Shown: positions 30,208 through 33,501 of the stretch, piece by piece
How the letters are laid out: each line of letters begins with the position of its first letter
How positions within the stretch are numbered: the first letter of the stretch is position 1
DNA from: Lachnospiraceae bacterium UBA7060
GTDB taxonomy: Bacteria; Bacillota; Clostridia; Lachnospirales; Lachnospiraceae
NCBI GenBank assembly: GCA_002493835.1
Contig: DLAA01000112.1
Span: forward strand, 1-33,501
Direction: 5' to 3'
Length of the DNA: 33,501 nt
The notes under the pieces: generated by a model
Told to the model about the DNA's origin: nothing
What the model saw: only the letters and a program-made list of their open reading frames with translations
Database searches by the model: none
Made by a program: the position numbers and the translations under genes

Positions 30208-31590
30208 TTATCGAATTTTGTCAACCGCCTCCACAGACAAGATTTTTTTAATATTTGCTAAGAACAGCACAGTGGCTGTAACAGCAGAAATCACATCTGA
30301 AACCGGCTCTGCGTAATATACTCCCATCACGCCAAAAAAATGAGGTAAAATAACTGCCAAGGGAATCAACAGAATAATCTTTCTTAATACAGCAATAAAA
30401 AGAGAAATCCTGGCTTGTCCCAACGCCAAAAAAGTGGGCTGAATCCCATTTTGCAAACCAAATATAAGCATACCTGCCATAAACACCGGCATCATTTCTC
30501 CCGTCAATGCGATCAGCTCCGCCTCATTTGTAAAAAATCCTGCATAAAACCGTGGAAAGACCATCGCCGTCATCGTCGTCAAAAACCGGAATCCAAAACA
30601 TAGGCCAATCAGCCATCCGTAAAGCTGTTTTACCCGGGAAAAATTTTTTGCCCCATAATTGTAGCTGATAATAGGTACCATACCCTGGGTAAATCCGTTC
30701 ATAGGCGCCGAGAAAAGCTGCATTACACTCTGCATGATCGTCAAAGAACCGACATGCATATCACCTCCGTAGACCTGGAGCCCATGGTTTAATACAATGC
30801 TGATGAAGCTCTCCGTCGCATTCATAATAAAAGGAGAAATGCCAAGGGAAAACACACTCACTAAAATTCCACGCTCCAGCCTCATACAGCTCCCTCGAAT
30901 CCTAAGGGAGGTTTTCTTCCCCAAAAGAAAACTCACGACCCATGCTGAACTCAACGCCTGAGAAATCACTGTCGCCGTCGCTGCACCTTTCACTCCCATG
31001 TGAAAACCAAAGATAAAGATGGGATCCAGAACAATATTTGCTACCGCCCCGATCAGCACCGACAACATCGCCGTCCCGGCCTGGCTCTGACAAATAATAA
31101 AGGCATTCAGGCCGAGCGCCAGCTCCACAAAAAGGGTTCCTGCCAGATAAATAGAAAGATAATCCATGGCATAACCGATAGTTACATCGCTGGCTCCAAA
31201 CATATACAAAAGAGGTTCCTGAAACGCATAGAAGAATGCCATCAGAAGCACCGTACAGATCACTAAAAAACTGACGCTGTTTCCCAAAATTTTCTCCGCG
31301 TGATCCCTGTCACCCTTCCCAAGCCATATTGCTGCCAGGGGCGCTGCCCCGTTACTAATAAAAGCGGAAAAAGCCGATACAAACATAGTGATGCAGAAAG
31401 TGACACCAACACCCGTCAATGCATTGGCCCCCACACCTTCCATATGCCCGATATAAATTCTGTCTATTATGCTGTATAGAATATTAATAATCTGCGCGAG
31501 AATAGCAGGCAGAGTCATACTCACCATCAACCTGCCGATGGAGTCCGCCGCCATCCTCTCCTCGCGGGTCATTGTCTTTGTTTCGCTCAC
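30208..31590 (-). CDS. MATE-family multidrug/cation exporter
   Basis: A 460-residue membrane protein with about twelve helices in two homologous halves. Family segments include MTLPAILAQIINILYSIIDRIYIGH at the start, LDPIFIFGFHMGVKGAATATVISQ in the middle and PIISYNYGAKNFSRV in the second half. MATE proteins expel drugs or metabolites in exchange for Na+ or H+; the substrate is unknown. The start is uncertain: a TTG at 31611 has poor spacing, while GTG at 31590 has AAAAGGAG about 9 bases upstream and was chosen. A second MATE gene lies upstream beyond the tRNA gene. Confidence 0.9.
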   Translation of the reverse strand: MSETKTMTREERMAADSIGRLMVSMTLPAILAQIINILYSIIDRIYIGHMEGVGANALTGVGVTFCITMFVSAFSAFISNGAAPLAAIWLGKGDRDHAEKILGNSVSFLVICTVLLMAFFYAFQEPLLYMFGASDVTIGYAMDYLSIYLAGTLFVELALGLNAFIICQSQAGTAMLSVLIGAVANIVLDPIFIFGFHMGVKGAATATVISQALSSAWVVSFLLGKKTSLRIRGSCMRLERGILVSVFSLGISPFIMNATESFISIVLNHGLQVYGGDMHVGSLTIMQSVMQLFSAPMNGFTQGMVPIISYNYGAKNFSRVKQLYGWLIGLCFGFRFLTTMTAMVFPRFYAGFFTNEAELIALTGEMMPVFMAGMLIFGLQNGIQPTFLALGQARISLFIAVLRKIILLIPLAVILPHFFGVMGVYYAEPVSDVISAVTATVLFLANIKKILSVEAVDKIR

Positions 31591-31692
31591 ATGTCTCCGC
31601 TCCTTTTCCAATCCTCTTCCTCTACAAGCTTACACGCATGAAACTAAAATTGCAATACTAGGCTGTCAAGTTCCACGGTTCTTCCAAATATC

Positions 31693-31728
31693 ACATAAAA
31701 TAAAAGAAGTGCCTATTTAAGCACTTCT
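31693..31728 (-). terminator. Terminator of the tRNA-Leu gene
   Basis: AGAAGTGC / GCACTTCT stem (31705-31728) followed on the minus strand by TTTATTTTATG, starting 5 bp after the tRNA. Confidence 0.8.
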
Positions 31729-31732
31729 TCTA

Positions 31733-31812
<80 letters not shown>

Positions 31813-31870
31813 CTTCAAGATTATGATGAACATATAACATAAACTTCATTTTCATTTAATCCGCTCATGT

Positions 31871-31899
31871 ATCATATCATTTTCCATGCGTGCTGTCAA
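31871..31899 (-). promoter_or_regulatory. tRNA-Leu promoter overlapping the end of the MATE gene
   Basis: Minus-strand TTGACA (31894-31899), 17-bp spacer and TATGAT (31871-31876). The -35 and the spacer are the last codons of the upstream MATE gene (stop at 31877-31879). Transcription would start about 50 bp before the tRNA. Confidence 0.75.
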
Positions 31900-33283
31900 C
31901 GCTTCCTGATGCCGCCTTTTCGGCATTCTCACCAATATACCGGATGACATTTCTATTGATCTTTATCAGGAAAAACACAGTGATACCGAGAGACACCAGC
32001 TCCGCAATAGGAAAAGCCCACCACACATAAGCAACATTCCCCGCGAGTGATAGCAAATACGCCGCAGGAAGCAGAACCAAAAGCTGCCTGGCGATAGAGA
32101 CAATCATACTATACACCGCATTACCAAGTGCCTGAAAAGCGGTGCCACAGATAATACTGAATCCCGCCATCACAAAGCAGATACTGATAATCCTGAGAGC
32201 GGGCACACCGATCGTCAACATCTCCGTAGATGCCTCAAAAAAGCCAAGCAGGACATCCGAAATGCTTTGGAAAATTACCAAGCCCACAGCCATGATTCCC
32301 ACGGCATAAAAGATGCCGCACTTTAATGCCTGAATAAAGCGTTCTCTCCTGCCCGCACCATAATTATAAGCCAATATAGGCACCAGCCCATTATTCATTC
32401 CAAACACAGGCATGAAAATAAAACTCTGCAGTTTGAAATATACACCAAATACTGCCGTGGCAGTGGGAGTGAAGGAAATCAAAATCAAATTCATGCCGTA
32501 GGTCATCACGGAGCCAATGGCCTGCATAATCATAGAAGGCACTCCAATCTTATAAATCTGCCCCACAACCTCCCTCTCCAGTCGAAGCTTTCTCATGGAA
32601 ATATGGATATCTTCATTTTTCCTGCTGTTAATGATAAAGGCTATTGTTCCTGCTATAATCTGACCCGTCACAGTAGCTACCGCCGCGCCCATAACACCCA
32701 TTCGCGGCACGCCGCACAAACCGAAAATAAAAATAGGATCAAGAATAATATTAATAATGGCTCCTGTTCCCTGTGTAATCATAATATAGAATGTTCTACC
32801 CGTGGACTGCAAAAGCCTCTCAAACACAAACTGTGCAAAAAGACCAAAGGAACAGCAGCAAACCACCCTCAAATACTCCACTCCATACTGCACTATCTGT
32901 ACATCATCCGTTTGACTCAGATAAAATCCCCTGGTGACGAAGATTCCTACAAAAAGAAACAGCAGATAACTAATTGCCATCAACAGAACACCGCTGGCTC
33001 CGGCATTATTTGCCTTCTCCTGATCCTTCTCTCCAAGTGCCTTGGAAAGCACAGCATTGATCCCGACACAGGTTCCACCTGCCACTGCAATCATCAGTGT
33101 CTGAATCGGGAACGCAAGTGACACTGCTGTCAGCGCATTTTCATTAATGCGGGAAACAAAAATAGAATCTACCACATTATAGAGAGCCTGGACCAACATG
33201 GATATCATCATCGGAAGCGACATGGTAATCAACAGCTTGTTTACCGGCATTGTACCCATCTTATTTTCTTTTGTCCGTTCCAT
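31877..33283 (-). CDS. MATE-family exporter, second copy
   Basis: A 468-residue membrane protein with about twelve helices and the same fold as the other MATE gene (MSLPMMISMLVQALYNVVDSIFVSR near the start, LDPIFIFGLCGVPRMGVMGAAVATVTGQ, then PILAYNYGAGRRERF). The two are distant paralogues rather than recent copies. The ATG at 33281-33283 has GGAGGAG upstream; a frame 28 codons longer lacks start signals and includes a poly-T tract, so it was not used. Substrate unknown. The tRNA-Leu promoter is built into its last codons. Confidence 0.9.
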   Translation of the reverse strand: MERTKENKMGTMPVNKLLITMSLPMMISMLVQALYNVVDSIFVSRINENALTAVSLAFPIQTLMIAVAGGTCVGINAVLSKALGEKDQEKANNAGASGVLLMAISYLLFLFVGIFVTRGFYLSQTDDVQIVQYGVEYLRVVCCCSFGLFAQFVFERLLQSTGRTFYIMITQGTGAIINIILDPIFIFGLCGVPRMGVMGAAVATVTGQIIAGTIAFIINSRKNEDIHISMRKLRLEREVVGQIYKIGVPSMIMQAIGSVMTYGMNLILISFTPTATAVFGVYFKLQSFIFMPVFGMNNGLVPILAYNYGAGRRERFIQALKCGIFYAVGIMAVGLVIFQSISDVLLGFFEASTEMLTIGVPALRIISICFVMAGFSIICGTAFQALGNAVYSMIVSIARQLLVLLPAAYLLSLAGNVAYVWWAFPIAELVSLGITVFFLIKINRNVIRYIGENAEKAASGSVDSTHGK

Positions 33284-33356
33284 CTTCTCCTCCATCTTCA
33301 TTTTCCTTAAAAAAAAAGCCTGAAAAGCAGTTAGACTGTCTTCAAACTTTCGGCTA

Positions 33357-33385
33357 CATAAAGCCATTCAATTTCAATTTGTAAA
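33357..33385 (-). promoter_or_regulatory. Candidate promoter of the second MATE gene
   Basis: Minus-strand TTTACA (33380-33385), 17-bp spacer and TTTATG (33357-33362). The leader contains a run of nine T (33309-33317 complement) after small CAGT/ACTG and CTG/CAG pairings, possibly a weak attenuator. Confidence 0.4.
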
Positions 33386-33387
33386 TA

Positions 33388-33494
33388 CGAATCCCCATTT
33401 ACTCTGAGAAATAATTAATGAACCACGGGGGATGTCGCCCTGGGGGTTCGAATCCCCATTTACTCTGAGAAATAATTAATGAACCACGGGGGAT
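33388..33494. repeat. 46-bp direct repeat with tRNA T-arm-like sequence at the right edge
   Basis: Identical 46-bp copies lie at 33388-33433 and 33449-33494, 61 bp apart. Around them the T-arm-like GGTTCGAATCCCC appears on the plus strand (33446-33458) and on the minus strand at the very end (33489-33501), forming a 13-bp inverted repeat. The minus-strand end could be the 3' end of a tRNA gene running in from outside the window. tRNA 3'-end duplications are typical of integration sites, but no integrase is visible here. Confidence 0.7.
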
Positions 33495-33501
33495 TCGAAC
33501 C

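Overview
The window looks like a chromosomal segment of a low-to-mid GC Gram-positive anaerobe, most likely a Lachnospiraceae (Clostridium cluster XIVa) gut bacterium. This is inferred from strong AGGAGG ribosome binding sites, consensus sigma-A promoters, a lipobox substrate-binding protein, a PPi-type phosphofructokinase beside a glycogen phosphorylase, and a giant BspA/CAP/MBG-type surface protein. No phage, CRISPR or transposase gene was recognised.

Layout. 1-1430 (minus): the conserved rpmG-secE-nusG-rplK translation/export cluster with its promoter and a repeat-rich nusG-rplK spacer. 1600-6707 (minus): a five-gene nucleoside/riboside salvage operon (nucleoside hydrolase, CUT1 binding lipoprotein, two permeases, ribokinase, no ATPase gene). 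It faces a divergent gene for an unusual LacI regulator fused to a ribokinase-like domain (6968-8896, plus). 9197-10510 (plus): an orphan FliD-like protein behind a structured leader. 10594-12210 (minus): a stand-alone biotin-dependent carboxyltransferase subunit. 12392-13887 (minus): UDP-galactopyranose mutase preceded by a small HTH-type regulator, divergent from two tandem GT2-TPR glycosyltransferases (14162-16312, plus). 16393-22614 (minus): a 2073-residue secreted modular surface protein. 22906-27762 (minus): glycogen phosphorylase, a LacI regulator and PPi-phosphofructokinase. 28086-28973 (plus): a DegV-family lipid-binding protein. 29022-29963 (minus): a CaCA cation exchanger behind what reads as a yybP-ykoY (Mn2+) riboswitch with its own terminator. 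30208-33283 (minus): two MATE exporters with a tRNA-Leu(UAG) between them. The right edge holds a 46-bp direct repeat containing tRNA T-arm-like sequence.

How they work together. The first metabolic block can import a riboside or sugar, split off the base and phosphorylate the ribose, with the fusion regulator possibly sensing a sugar through one or both of its ligand-binding modules. Glycogen phosphorylase and PPi-PFK link glycogen breakdown to glycolysis. glf plus two glycosyltransferases suggests a surface glycan or glycoprotein function, possibly with galactofuranose.

Notable regulatory theme: three promoters (carboxyltransferase, second LacI gene, FliD-like gene) have inverted repeats centred on the -35 region with the right arm in the spacer. 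The clearest RNA element is the riboswitch in front of the exchanger. All calls come from reading the sequence alone; no database search was run.
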